DNA from: Calditrichota bacterium
GTDB taxonomy: Bacteria; Zhuqueibacterota; JdFR-76; BMS3Abin05
Assembly: GCA_013151735.1 (NCBI GenBank)
Contig: JAADHR010000059.1
Span: forward strand, 1 to 40,938
Reading direction: 5' to 3'
Length of the DNA stretch: 40,938 bases
The notes under the pieces were generated by a model. The model saw nothing but the letters and a program-made list of their open reading frames with translations. It did not search any database and had not been told where the DNA came from. Both the position numbers and the translations under genes were made by a program. Within the stretch, counting starts at the first letter, position 1. Each line of letters opens with the position of its first letter. Positions 8,363 through 16,655 of this stretch are shown piece after piece.

Positions 8363-8442
8363 AAATTTGAAAGTAACTTGCCCGCGGAAGAGATAATCTT
8401 CCTGAATCGATAAAATGGGGTCAATGTGACACAACCAGACGC

Positions 8443-9714
<1,272 letters not shown>

Positions 9715-9725
9715 CTATTTTAAAA

Positions 9726-10859
9726 TTAACGTGCTAATTCTTTTGCTTTATCTGTAATTTCCCAGGTAAATCCCTTTTCCTCACGGCCAAAATGCCCGTA
9801 AGCGGCCGTTCTCCGGTAGATCGGTTTTCGTAATTCAAGCGCATCGATAATGCCTGCAGGGGTCAAATCAAATATCTGGCGAATCTTTTTTACGAGCTCT
9901 CCATTACTGAGTTTTCCCGTGCCAAAGGTGTCCACATGGATGGAAACAGGTTCTGCAACACCGATGGCGTAAGCCAGTTGAACCTCGCATTTGTCTGCCA
10001 GATTGGCTGCAACCACGTTTTTGGCAATCCAGCGCGCGGCGTAAGAAGCCGATCGGTCCACCTTCGTGGGGTCTTTTCCGGAGAAGGCGCCGCCGCCGTG
10101 CCGTGAGTAGCCGCCGTAGGTATCCACGATGATCTTTCGTCCGGTCAGGCCGGTATCTGCATGAGGACCGCCCAAAACAAACCGGCCGGTCGGGTTAATT
10201 AGAAACGAAACCGTCTCCTTCCGAATGTACTCCTCCGGAATAACCGGCAAAATGACGTGCTTGATCACATCCGCTTCGATTTGATCGTGCTCGATATCCG
10301 GCGCGTGTTGGGTGGAGACAACCACGGTTGTGATCTCTACGGGTTTGCCATCCTCGTAGGCTACCGTAACCTGCGATTTTCCATCCGGGCGGAGATAGGG
10401 CAAAACGCCCGTTTTTCGGACGTCAGCCAATCTTTGCGTCAGGCGATGGGCCAGAATAATGGGCAGGGGCATCAGTTCAGGGGTTTCGCGGATGGCGAAA
10501 CCAAACATCATTCCCTGGTCGCCGGCGCCGGCGCGATCCACGCCCATGGCAATGTCGGGGGATTGCTGGTCAATCGCCGTAAGAACGGAGCAGGTGTTGC
10601 CGTCAAAACCCATGAGGGCGTCGGTGTAGCCGATGTCCCGGATCACATCCCGCACTAAATTGGGAATGTCTACGTAGCAGTCTGTGGTAATTTCACCCCC
10701 GACCAGCGCCAATCCTGTGGTGACAAATGTTTCGCAGGCAACCCGCCCGTAGGGGTCTTTTGACATAATGGCATCCAAAACGGCATCAGAAATCTGATCC
10801 GCAACCTTGTCCGGGTGGCCTTCAGTAACCGATTCGGACGTAAATAATGTTCGAGCCAT
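9726..10859 (-). CDS. metK: S-adenosylmethionine synthetase
   Basis: Makes S-adenosylmethionine from methionine and ATP, releasing phosphate and pyrophosphate; cytoplasmic homotetramer. The 377-residue length is normal. Seen: [19 protein letters not shown] with the catalytic His15, the ATP-binding [25 protein letters not shown] and the phosphate loop [16 protein letters not shown]. The C-terminal YGHFGRE is also typical. The start is preceded by GGAGGAAC. It is the first gene of a metK-ahcY operon. The leader (10860 to about 11100) contains two hairpins that could be regulatory, though they do not match the SAM-I consensus. Confidence 0.98.
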   Translation of the reverse strand: MARTLFTSESVTEGHPDKVADQISDAVLDAIMSKDPYGRVACETFVTTGLALVGGEITTDCYVDIPNLVRDVIRDIGYTDALMGFDGNTCSVLTAIDQQSPDIAMGVDRAGAGDQGMMFGFAIRETPELMPLPIILAHRLTQRLADVRKTGVLPYLRPDGKSQVTVAYEDGKPVEITTVVVSTQHAPDIEHDQIEADVIKHVILPVIPEEYIRKETVSFLINPTGRFVLGGPHADTGLTGRKIIVDTYGGYSRHGGGAFSGKDPTKVDRSASYAARWIAKNVVAANLADKCEVQLAYAIGVAEPVSIHVDTFGTGKLSNGELVKKIRQIFDLTPAGIIDALELRKPIYRRTAAYGHFGREEKGFTWEITDKAKELAR

Positions 10860-10926
10860 GAATGAAGTTCCTCCATTTTATAGAATGAGTCGTGTCAAAA
10901 TAAACAGGAATTCTGTTTTCTGTCTG

Positions 10927-11028
10927 CCGGCAGCGGCGAACTTTGCTGTAGCCGGATTTTGGTGAAACCGTTTCTGTTGTTTCGTTCATATCGGCATCTT
11001 CCCTTTTTTGTTGATGTCGGGACGATGC
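10927..11028 (-). promoter_or_regulatory. Candidate structured leader of metK
   Basis: Two hairpins lie within 170 bases upstream of metK. On the minus strand GCATC-TCCC pairs with GGGA-GATGC around an A-rich loop (11028-10994, one internal mismatch). Further on CCGG-CAGC analogues at 10955-10927 form a stem with a 3-base bulge. Position before metK makes a SAM- or SAH-sensing or attenuator role possible, but I cannot match it to a known riboswitch consensus and see no terminator or sequestered ribosome binding site. Confidence 0.25.
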
Positions 11029-11296
11029 TCCCCAAAAACCCTTTTGCAGGTCACGTTCAGCAGAGGAATAGATTCAGCAGGAAAAATAGGATTTTGAGCA
11101 ATTTCTGCAATCGGCGGTTTTTAGAGATTTGAAACGTCACATTTTTAAGTTTAAAACTTAAAAAAAATGGCAATTAAACGCAAGTTTTTTTTGGATGTGG
11201 ATCAGGGGTTTTTAAATTATTTTAATGGTTTCAGTGGCTTTTTTGTGGGGAAGATATTAGATCTTTCAGAATTCGAATAATTGATTAAGAATATTT

Positions 11297-11422
11297 TGTC
11301 ATTTCGAACCCGCTGTCCCTCGACAGGCTCGGGAACCGCGGCGGGTGAAGTTTGGAATGCGCCTTGGGCGTGCAATCTTTAAAGAGATCGCCACGTACGC
11401 CAGAGGCGTACCCGCGATGACA
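11297..11422. repeat. Palindromic intergenic repeat element (126 bp)
   Basis: Starts TGTCATTTCGAACCC and ends ACCCGCGATGACA, so the termini are imperfect inverted repeats (TGTCAT / ATGACA). Inside are GTACGCC-AGA-GGCGTAC (11395-11411) and CCCGC...GCGGG stems, plus GCAATCTTTAAAGAGATCGCCACG. This arrangement matches a type of intergenic repeat common in many Bacteroidota and related genomes (CATTGCGA...GCAATCT...GAGATTGCCACG...GCAATGACA). It has no coding capacity and no transposase. Confidence 0.7.
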
Positions 11423-11673
11423 GGAAGAAACTCAAATCGGAATTCTAAGTATGTTTTTTAAAATACACCATGACAACAACGCCCACAATAATTCCAGTAG
11501 AACCATCTTTAAAAAATGGCAAGCCCCGACCCACATTTTCTGTTTTACTTCAAAAAATATCAGTAAAAACACTGAAAGGGAAAACCTGCTTTTTTTCTGA
11601 AAGGACATTGTTGTAACATTTTATATCGTAAGTATTTAGCAGAATCGGTCCATTCCTGACCCTCCCTCCGGCC

Positions 11674-11695
11674 CCCTCCCTGAAATCAGGGAGGG
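11674..11695. repeat. GC-rich 10-bp inverted repeat
   Basis: CCCTCCCTGA (11674-11683) and TCAGGGAGGG (11686-11695) form a perfect stem with a 2-base loop, inside a longer pyrimidine/purine-skewed tract (about 11655-11715). It lies between the phosphatase stop and the metK region and has no T-run, so it looks like an intergenic repeat and not a terminator. Confidence 0.55.
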
Positions 11696-11748
11696 AGAGT
11701 CAGGGGGTGGGTTCAAAAGGGGTTGTGTCTTATTTTCAGGAGGACCTT

Positions 11749-12684
11749 TTAAAAATCCGAAAGTTCCGTCAGATGGCGTTGAATGTAAAATAACAGTTTT
11801 TCGTGAAGTTTTGCATTGGAGGCGGCTACCAGGGACAGAATTTGTCCGTCCTTCTCGGGAATCAGCGGGAAATCGTCCAGCGAATTTCCATGTGCGTCCG
11901 AAATGAAGACCCCGCCTTGTTTTGCAATAAGCCGGGCGGCTGCGATATCGTAGGGAAAAAGACCCATAATCCGTCCGTTTCCTGCCTCCCGAAAGTGCAG
12001 CTCGGCCTGGTCCAAATTTTCCAGCAAAAATCCTCCCAGATCCAGGTAGGCATCCAGCTGTCCGGTGAGTAGTCGCGTAATAGAATAGGCGGCACTGTTC
12101 CACAAAAAGGTTCCGCCATTGAGCGCACTCCCCTGAATCAGATCGCCCAAAATCGCCATGAGCGGCCGGATGGGACGCCCGACCACGTCGAAACTCCAGA
12201 ACAGACGGGTGAGGTCCGCGGTGTCAGACAAAAGGAGCCCTTTGCCCGGAGGCAGCTCCAGAGAAGACGGCGCAGTGGATGCAAAATAAACCTGCCCTGT
12301 TTTGATTTCAACGACAATGCCCGCCACCAGATCCCGGAAAAGGGGCCTTTCACGGAATCTGGCAATGGCGATGGACACGACCGCCATTTCAAAGCCGGAG
12401 GCCGCCGGGCGGGTTCCATCCACCGGATCGACAATCAGGACGTAGGCCGGGTTGGAAGCAAGTTTTACAAAGCCGCGATCCTCCGAGTAATAGGCCAGGG
12501 GAATGCCGAGATGATCCAATTCCTGTCTCAACACCTCTTCGGCGATTTCATCCAGACGAAAGGTTGTGTCGCCGCTGGAAGCCATTCCTGTAATCGCCTT
12601 CCCGGCCCGGGAATCCAGCAACGGAAGCACCGCCTCCCGGATTTTTAATGCAACCGGAATAAATGTCCTGAAATCGACGTTCAT
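11749..12684 (-). CDS. Inositol monophosphatase-family phosphatase
   Basis: A 311-residue member of the Mg-dependent, Li-sensitive phosphatase superfamily (inositol-1-phosphatase, archaeal-type FBPase, CysQ). The key metal motif DPVDGT is present (Asp86, Asp89), with YSEDRG (Glu68) upstream and FPYDIAAARLIAKQGG near residue 245, where the family has WDxAAG; here Trp is Tyr and the Gly is Ala, so it is somewhat divergent. The segment between residues 120 and 200 is longer than in typical inositol phosphatases. It is the last gene of the PTS operon, seven bases after a 67-codon gene. Substrate unknown; a sugar phosphate would fit the context. Confidence 0.85.
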   Translation of the reverse strand: MNVDFRTFIPVALKIREAVLPLLDSRAGKAITGMASSGDTTFRLDEIAEEVLRQELDHLGIPLAYYSEDRGFVKLASNPAYVLIVDPVDGTRPAASGFEMAVVSIAIARFRERPLFRDLVAGIVVEIKTGQVYFASTAPSSLELPPGKGLLLSDTADLTRLFWSFDVVGRPIRPLMAILGDLIQGSALNGGTFLWNSAAYSITRLLTGQLDAYLDLGGFLLENLDQAELHFREAGNGRIMGLFPYDIAAARLIAKQGGVFISDAHGNSLDDFPLIPEKDGQILSLVAASNAKLHEKLLFYIQRHLTELSDF

Positions 12685-12690
12685 TGTGGT

Positions 12691-12894
12691 TTACCCGGAA
12701 CCTTTCGACAAACTCTTTTTCAAAATGTCAATGGTTTGAATGGTGGAAAGAGCCCTTTGAATCTCAGAGTTTTCTCCGATGGCGATGGCTTCTTCCCCTT
12801 GTGAAGGAAAGCCTTCCAGCAAAGACAGCAAATGGTTTTTGTTTTGATTGTGGAGGGCGTCCCAATCCAAAGAAAATGTCGCAGGGTTGTTCAC
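12691..12894 (-). CDS. Small coupled gene, like the N-terminus of bifunctional phosphoglucose/phosphomannose isomerase
   Basis: A 67-residue frame whose GTG start overlaps the ptsI stop as GTGA, the form of a translationally coupled gene. It reads DWDALHNQNKNHLLSLL followed by EGFPSQGEEAIAIG. To me this recalls the opening helix pair of bifunctional phosphoglucose/phosphomannose isomerases (D-K-x-N-M-L...FPxQ...EAxxIG), which precedes the first SIS domain. The SIS domain itself is absent: the frame stops after KSLSKGSG and the phosphatase begins seven bases later. It may be a truncated isomerase or a small peptide in its own right. Coupling and lack of other use for the gap make it a real reading frame; the homology is tentative. 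Confidence 0.5.
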   Translation of the reverse strand: MNNPATFSLDWDALHNQNKNHLLSLLEGFPSQGEEAIAIGENSEIQRALSTIQTIDILKKSLSKGSG

Positions 12895-14672
12895 TTTTGG
12901 ACTCCCAAACTGTCTTTTGGAAGGCGGCGTTTCAGGAAGCGCTCGGCGTATGCCTGAATTTTTTCCGCCGAATCGTATGTCAGCACCTTCTGAGCCATTT
13001 TTTTCATCTCCCGGTAACGCAGGGAACGGACAATTTTTTTGGTTTTATCCAGAAAATAAGGGGGCACGCTTAATTCATCCAAACCCATTCCCAGAAGAAT
13101 AGGGATGGCCAGGGGGTGGCTTGCCAATTCACCGCACATGCCGACCCATTTTTTTTGCCGGTGTCCGCCTTCAATCGTTTTGTAGATCAATCGCAGTACG
13201 GCCGGGTGGAACCCGGTGTAAAGGGCCGCAATTTTTTCATTTCCCCGATCCACCGCCAGCGTGTACTGAATGAGGTCGTTTGTGCCGATGCTCATGAAAT
13301 CGACCTCACGGGCGTATTCCTCGGCCATCATTGCGGCCGCGGGCACTTCAATCATGATTCCAATAGGCAGGTTTTCGTCGAAGGGCTGTTTCTTCTGGCG
13401 AAGCTCTTTTTTGGCCTCTTCCAGGTATTTTTTGGCCTGACGGATTTCTTCTATTGATGTAATCATGGGAAACATCAGGCGTACGTTTCCTTTTATGCTG
13501 GTTCGCAAAATGGCCCGCAGTTGGGTTTTGAAGATATCCGGTTTGTCCAAGCAAATGCGAATGGACCGCCATCCCAAAAAGGGATTGTCTTCTTTGTTGG
13601 TCAGTTCCGCAATGGAAAGCCGGTCGCCGCCAAGATCAAATGTCCGAAAAATGACGGGTTGAGGAAAAAGCCGGGTGGCCACATTGGAATATTCGGTAAA
13701 TTGCTCCTCCTCGTCGGGGAATTTAGCTTCTCTTAAAAACAGGTATTCTGTTCGATAAAGACCCACGCCCCTGGCTCCATGCAATAAAACCGAGTCCACT
13801 TCTTCCGGGAATTCAATATTTGCCGAAAGTTCAATTTCGTGTCCGTCAAGCGTGATGGGCGATTGTTCCCGTAAAGGAAGCAGGTCTTCCAGATATTTTT
13901 GGTAGTTTTCCTGACGTTTCTGATAGTCTTTTAGCGTCTCCGGTTCAGGATTTAGGATCACCCGGCCCGTGTTCCCGTCAACAATGAGGACATCCTCGTT
14001 GTTGACTTCGCTTGAGAAATGGTGAAGCCCTACCACAGCCGGTTTTTCAAAGGATCGGGCCAGGATGGCGACGTGGGACGTTTTTCCCCCCATGTCGATG
14101 GCGAGCCCCAGAATGCGCGACCGGTTCAAAAGAACAATTTCGGAGGGTGTGAGTTGGTGGCTCACAATAATGCCCGGTTCCGGCAAGTCCGGTCTGACCT
14201 TTTTTGTTTCCCCCTGGTAATTTCGAATGACGCGTCGCTTGACGTCCAAAATATCCAGGCCCCGCTCACGCAAATAATCGTCGTTGCCTGAAATCATGAG
14301 GTCGTGAAAACCCCGCATAATCTGGAAATAAAGCCAATCGGCATTCTTGCGCTCGTCTTTGATTCGGCGGATGGTTTCATCAAGAACAATTTTATCTTCC
14401 AAAATCAGGAGGTGGGCATCAAATACCTTGGCATTCTCTTCGCCAATATTGTTTTGAACGTGTTTTCGAATGCTGAGAATTTCTTCCTTTGTCTTCTGCA
14501 GAGCTTCTTGAAATTTTTGAATTTCTCCCGAAATTTCATCGGGGGAAAGGGTTCGTTCTTCTACCGAAATACTCTCTTTTCCAAAGGGACGTGCCGGTCC
14601 GATGGCAATTCCCGGAGAGGCAGGAATGCCTGTGAAAATTTTTTCAGAGGGTGTAATTTTATAAGCAGACAT
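12891..14672 (-). CDS. ptsI: PTS enzyme I (phosphoenolpyruvate-protein phosphotransferase)
   Basis: Takes phosphate from PEP and passes it to HPr; cytoplasmic dimer. The 593 residues carry the full domain order: N-terminal FTGIPASPGIAIG, HPr-binding helices, the swivelling phosphohistidine domain with GGKTSHVAILARS (His200), then the PEP-binding barrel with GLYRTEYLFL (about 304-313), FDLGGDRL, MIEVPAAAMMAEE, FMSIGTNDLIQYTLAVDR (459-476) and the catalytic GMCGELASHP (Cys513). It lies directly after ptsH and ends overlapping the next small gene. Nothing suggests the NtrX-linked PtsP form (no GAF domain). Confidence 0.98.
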   Translation of the reverse strand: MSAYKITPSEKIFTGIPASPGIAIGPARPFGKESISVEERTLSPDEISGEIQKFQEALQKTKEEILSIRKHVQNNIGEENAKVFDAHLLILEDKIVLDETIRRIKDERKNADWLYFQIMRGFHDLMISGNDDYLRERGLDILDVKRRVIRNYQGETKKVRPDLPEPGIIVSHQLTPSEIVLLNRSRILGLAIDMGGKTSHVAILARSFEKPAVVGLHHFSSEVNNEDVLIVDGNTGRVILNPEPETLKDYQKRQENYQKYLEDLLPLREQSPITLDGHEIELSANIEFPEEVDSVLLHGARGVGLYRTEYLFLREAKFPDEEEQFTEYSNVATRLFPQPVIFRTFDLGGDRLSIAELTNKEDNPFLGWRSIRICLDKPDIFKTQLRAILRTSIKGNVRLMFPMITSIEEIRQAKKYLEEAKKELRQKKQPFDENLPIGIMIEVPAAAMMAEEYAREVDFMSIGTNDLIQYTLAVDRGNEKIAALYTGFHPAVLRLIYKTIEGGHRQKKWVGMCGELASHPLAIPILLGMGLDELSVPPYFLDKTKKIVRSLRYREMKKMAQKVLTYDSAEKIQAYAERFLKRRLPKDSLGVQK

Positions 14673-14674
14673 AC

Positions 14675-14941
14675 CTAATCTTCATCAAATTTGTTTTCAA
14701 AAAGTGCAGCAAGGGTCTCCACAGCCTTATCTTCATCCTCTCCTTCCGCCCGAATGGTTATTTTGCTGCCCATTTCGGCGGCAAGCATCATGAGCCCCAT
14801 AATGCTCTTCCCGTTGACTTCCACGCCATCCTTAATAAGTTGAATATCCGACTTAAATTTGGATGCCTTCCTTACAAAGAGAGCAGAGGGCCGGGCATGT
14901 AACCCCAGTTTGTTTTTCACAATGACTTCTTTCTCGACCAT
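14675..14941 (-). CDS. ptsH: HPr, phosphocarrier protein of the PTS
   Basis: An 88-residue HPr. GLHARPSALF contains the phosphoaccepting His15, and NGKSIMGLMML contains Ser46 in the context phosphorylated by HPr kinase in Gram-positive and many other bacteria. I start at 14941 (MVEKEVIV), where the family begins; a longer frame to 15034 would run through the end of the IID gene and adds no homologous sequence. GGAAG precedes the ATG. The gene sits 26 bases after IID and two bases before ptsI. The conserved Ser46 raises the possibility of HPr kinase control, but no hprK is in the window. Confidence 0.96.
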   Translation of the reverse strand: MVEKEVIVKNKLGLHARPSALFVRKASKFKSDIQLIKDGVEVNGKSIMGLMMLAAEMGSKITIRAEGEDEDKAVETLAALFENKFDED

Positions 14942-14967
14942 TTTCTTCCGTTTTGAATTGGCGTTTC

Positions 14968-15711
14968 CTAAAAAATAAAAACAACCCCGAACATAAGTGC
15001 AAGAGACAGAACCAAGGCCATATAAAAAGACCATCCTTTTCTGAGGATAAAGAAGGTTACGCCTCCTGTAAGAAAAAACAGTCCGCCCATTTCAAGTCCC
15101 ATTTTTGCGGACGTCAAAAAGAGAAAGCCTGCCAGAATTCCCACTGAGAAGAGAGAAACCTTTTCCAGCGCATCGACATATTTTTGGTACCTTCGCATGG
15201 ACAGCTCACTTACGATATCAAACCCCCTTTTGTACCCATGAAAAACCCCGTAATAGCGAATAAAAATATGCGGAATGTTGTACAAAACAAACATGACAAT
15301 GGGTCCAAGAATTCCGCCAATGAGAGCGAAAAAGACCCCCAAAATTGACGCTACAGGTTTAATGGTGCCCCAAAAAAGCCTGTCGCCGATGGCACCCAGG
15401 GGGCTGGACAGCCGGAATTTAAATTTTTCGATGGGAGCAAAATCGGTCCATTTTTCAACGGCGGCTTTTTCTTCCAGCCGGGCAACCGCACCAAGGGCAA
15501 ATGACGAAAAGTACGGATGGGCATTGAAATAACCCAAATGCCGTTTAAGAAACGCTTTTTTATCTTCGGGATCGCTGTATAATTTGTTCAAAATCGGAAG
15601 CAGACAAAAAGCAAATCCCAGATTTAACATTCGTTCAAAATTCCAGGAGCCCTGGATATAAAACGATCGCCAGACAATTTTGACTAAATCCGACTTTTGG
15701 AGTTTTCTCAT
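14968..15711 (-). CDS. PTS mannose/fructose/sorbose-family IID component
   Basis: A membrane subunit of the mannose-family sugar permease, 247 residues from the start chosen here. The N-terminal half is soluble and family-typical (IVWRSFYIQGSWNFERML, then YFNAHPYFSSFALG and LSSPLGAIGDRLFWG); the C-terminal half has about four hydrophobic segments. I place the start at 15711 (MRKLQKSDL), four bases after the IIC stop, since the longer frame would overlap IIC by 100 bases with unrelated sequence. With IIC it forms the transmembrane channel; neither IIA nor IIB is encoded in this operon, so the phosphoryl route from HPr is incomplete here. Confidence 0.93.
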   Translation of the reverse strand: MRKLQKSDLVKIVWRSFYIQGSWNFERMLNLGFAFCLLPILNKLYSDPEDKKAFLKRHLGYFNAHPYFSSFALGAVARLEEKAAVEKWTDFAPIEKFKFRLSSPLGAIGDRLFWGTIKPVASILGVFFALIGGILGPIVMFVLYNIPHIFIRYYGVFHGYKRGFDIVSELSMRRYQKYVDALEKVSLFSVGILAGFLFLTSAKMGLEMGGLFFLTGGVTFFILRKGWSFYMALVLSLALMFGVVFIF

Positions 15712-15715
15712 GGCA

Positions 15716-16408
15716 TTAACCCCAGAGTAATCCGATGACGATTCCAAGGATAACCCCTGCAAACAGGATCGGGCGGTTTTTTTTGCTGGTGTAATAATAT
15801 CCGACAATCCCAATGCCCATTCCCAGAAGCGTGGATTTCAAACCGACGGTTGTAAGCTGTCCCCATTCCCGGGTCCAATTACCCAGTTTATCCAATCCCC
15901 AGGCGCCCACCCAGACAGCCACTACCGTCCAGACGGCTCCGTGAAAAAAGGCATGAAGAATCCCAATTCGGTGCATCCAGGCAACACCCGAGGCGTGTCC
16001 CTTTTTTGCAAAATGATCGGCCCATTTTACGAGAATCCGGTTGTTCCGGCGCATCTGAGGAAGCGTAAACCCGGCCAGATGGGCGATAAGAAAGGCATAC
16101 AGGAACCCACCAAATACCAGCCAGGGTTGGTGAAGCGCATTCTGGGGTTGTGCAAATAAAATGGCCGACATCCCCACAAACGATCCGATATTTCCCTCCG
16201 GCAATTTTGCACCCCCGATCGGAATATCTTTTAGCCAGATCATTTCCATGGCCAATCCAAAGAACAATCCCAGCGGCAAATCCCCGAAAATCCAGCCAAT
16301 CAGGGTGTTGCTGATTAAGGGGTGTGAAATGAGGATTTGCCAGGCGGCAGTTGTATCCAGCCCAATGATTCCGCCCGATAAAAAAAGAATTAAATATTTC
16401 TGAAACAT
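15716..16408 (-). CDS. PTS mannose/fructose/sorbose-family IIC component
   Basis: An integral membrane subunit of about 230 residues with multiple hydrophobic helices. Family features: GGIIGLD near the N-terminus, HPLISNTLIGWIFGDLPLGLFFGLAMEM, and the loop IPIGGAKLPEGNIGSFVG. The frame is open to an ATG at 16459, but I prefer the ATG at 16408: the predicted -10 box (16458-16463) overlaps the upstream ATG, so a transcript would begin after it, and the shorter protein starts where relatives do. No good ribosome binding site marks either start. First gene of the IIC-IID-HPr-EI operon, transcribed divergently from acs. Confidence 0.92.
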   Translation of the reverse strand: MFQKYLILFLSGGIIGLDTTAAWQILISHPLISNTLIGWIFGDLPLGLFFGLAMEMIWLKDIPIGGAKLPEGNIGSFVGMSAILFAQPQNALHQPWLVFGGFLYAFLIAHLAGFTLPQMRRNNRILVKWADHFAKKGHASGVAWMHRIGILHAFFHGAVWTVVAVWVGAWGLDKLGNWTREWGQLTTVGLKSTLLGMGIGIVGYYYTSKKNRPILFAGVILGIVIGLLWG

Positions 16409-16457
16409 CAGGAATCTCAAAAGTTTCAGATGACCCGCAAGATTATTTAATTTAATC

Positions 16458-16486
16458 ATTTTAAAAAAAAATACTTACAAAGTCAA
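16458..16486 (-). promoter_or_regulatory. Promoter of the PTS operon
   Basis: On the minus strand TTGACT (16486-16481), 17 bases, TAAAAT (16463-16458): a good sigma-70-type match. Predicted transcription start is near 16451, giving a 43-base leader to the ATG at 16408. Confidence 0.6.
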
Positions 16487-16498
16487 GAGAAATAATTG

Positions 16499-16527
16499 TT
16501 GACATTCATTATAAATTTCTTTATCAT
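16499..16527 (+). promoter_or_regulatory. Promoter of acs
   Basis: TTGACA (16499-16504), a perfect -35, then 17 bases and TATCAT (16522-16527). Predicted start near 16534 gives a leader of about 120 bases before acs. The -35 box is only 12 bases from the -35 of the divergent PTS promoter, so a regulator bound between them could affect both. Confidence 0.65.
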
Positions 16528-16528
16528 A

Positions 16529-16567
16529 AAATTACGAATTAAAAACCTGTTTCCTCTATCGTAATTT
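16529..16567 (+). promoter_or_regulatory. Inverted repeat at the acs transcription start
   Basis: AAATTACGA (16529-16537) and TCGTAATTT (16559-16567) are perfect 9-bp inverted copies separated by 21 bases. They cover the predicted acs start site, so they could be an operator pair or a hairpin at the 5' end of the mRNA. No T-run follows, so it is not a terminator. Confidence 0.4.
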
Positions 16568-16655
16568 GAACACGGCACCATAAAAGGTAGTCGCTGTCAA
16601 AATAGATTGAACCCACATATCCAATCAACAAATCAAATCAAAAGGAGAAGCAATT

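Larger units (their letters stand above)
7999..8442. other. 444-bp intergenic region between ahcY and the lipoprotein operon
   Basis: AT-rich and without a gene. It contains the ahcY terminator (8305-8362), an 18-bp inverted repeat (8268-8285) and, close to the lipoprotein start, a second copy of the half-site AAATGAAAACA (8077-8087). The promoter of the lipoprotein-barrel operon must lie here, but I could not pick a -35/-10 pair with confidence. Confidence 0.5.
10860..11748. other. 889-bp intergenic region upstream of metK
   Basis: No protein-coding gene is convincing here. From left to right it holds the metK ribosome binding site, a two-hairpin leader (10927-11028), AT-rich sequence probably carrying the promoter, a 126-bp palindromic intergenic repeat (11297-11422), and a GC-rich inverted repeat (11674-11695) just after the stop of the phosphatase gene. 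Confidence 0.5.

Noticed and set aside
10860-11160. SAM-I (S-box) riboswitch upstream of metK
   Set aside because: The conserved core around the four-way junction (AGAG...GGAGGGA...GGCAACC-like) is not present on the minus strand.
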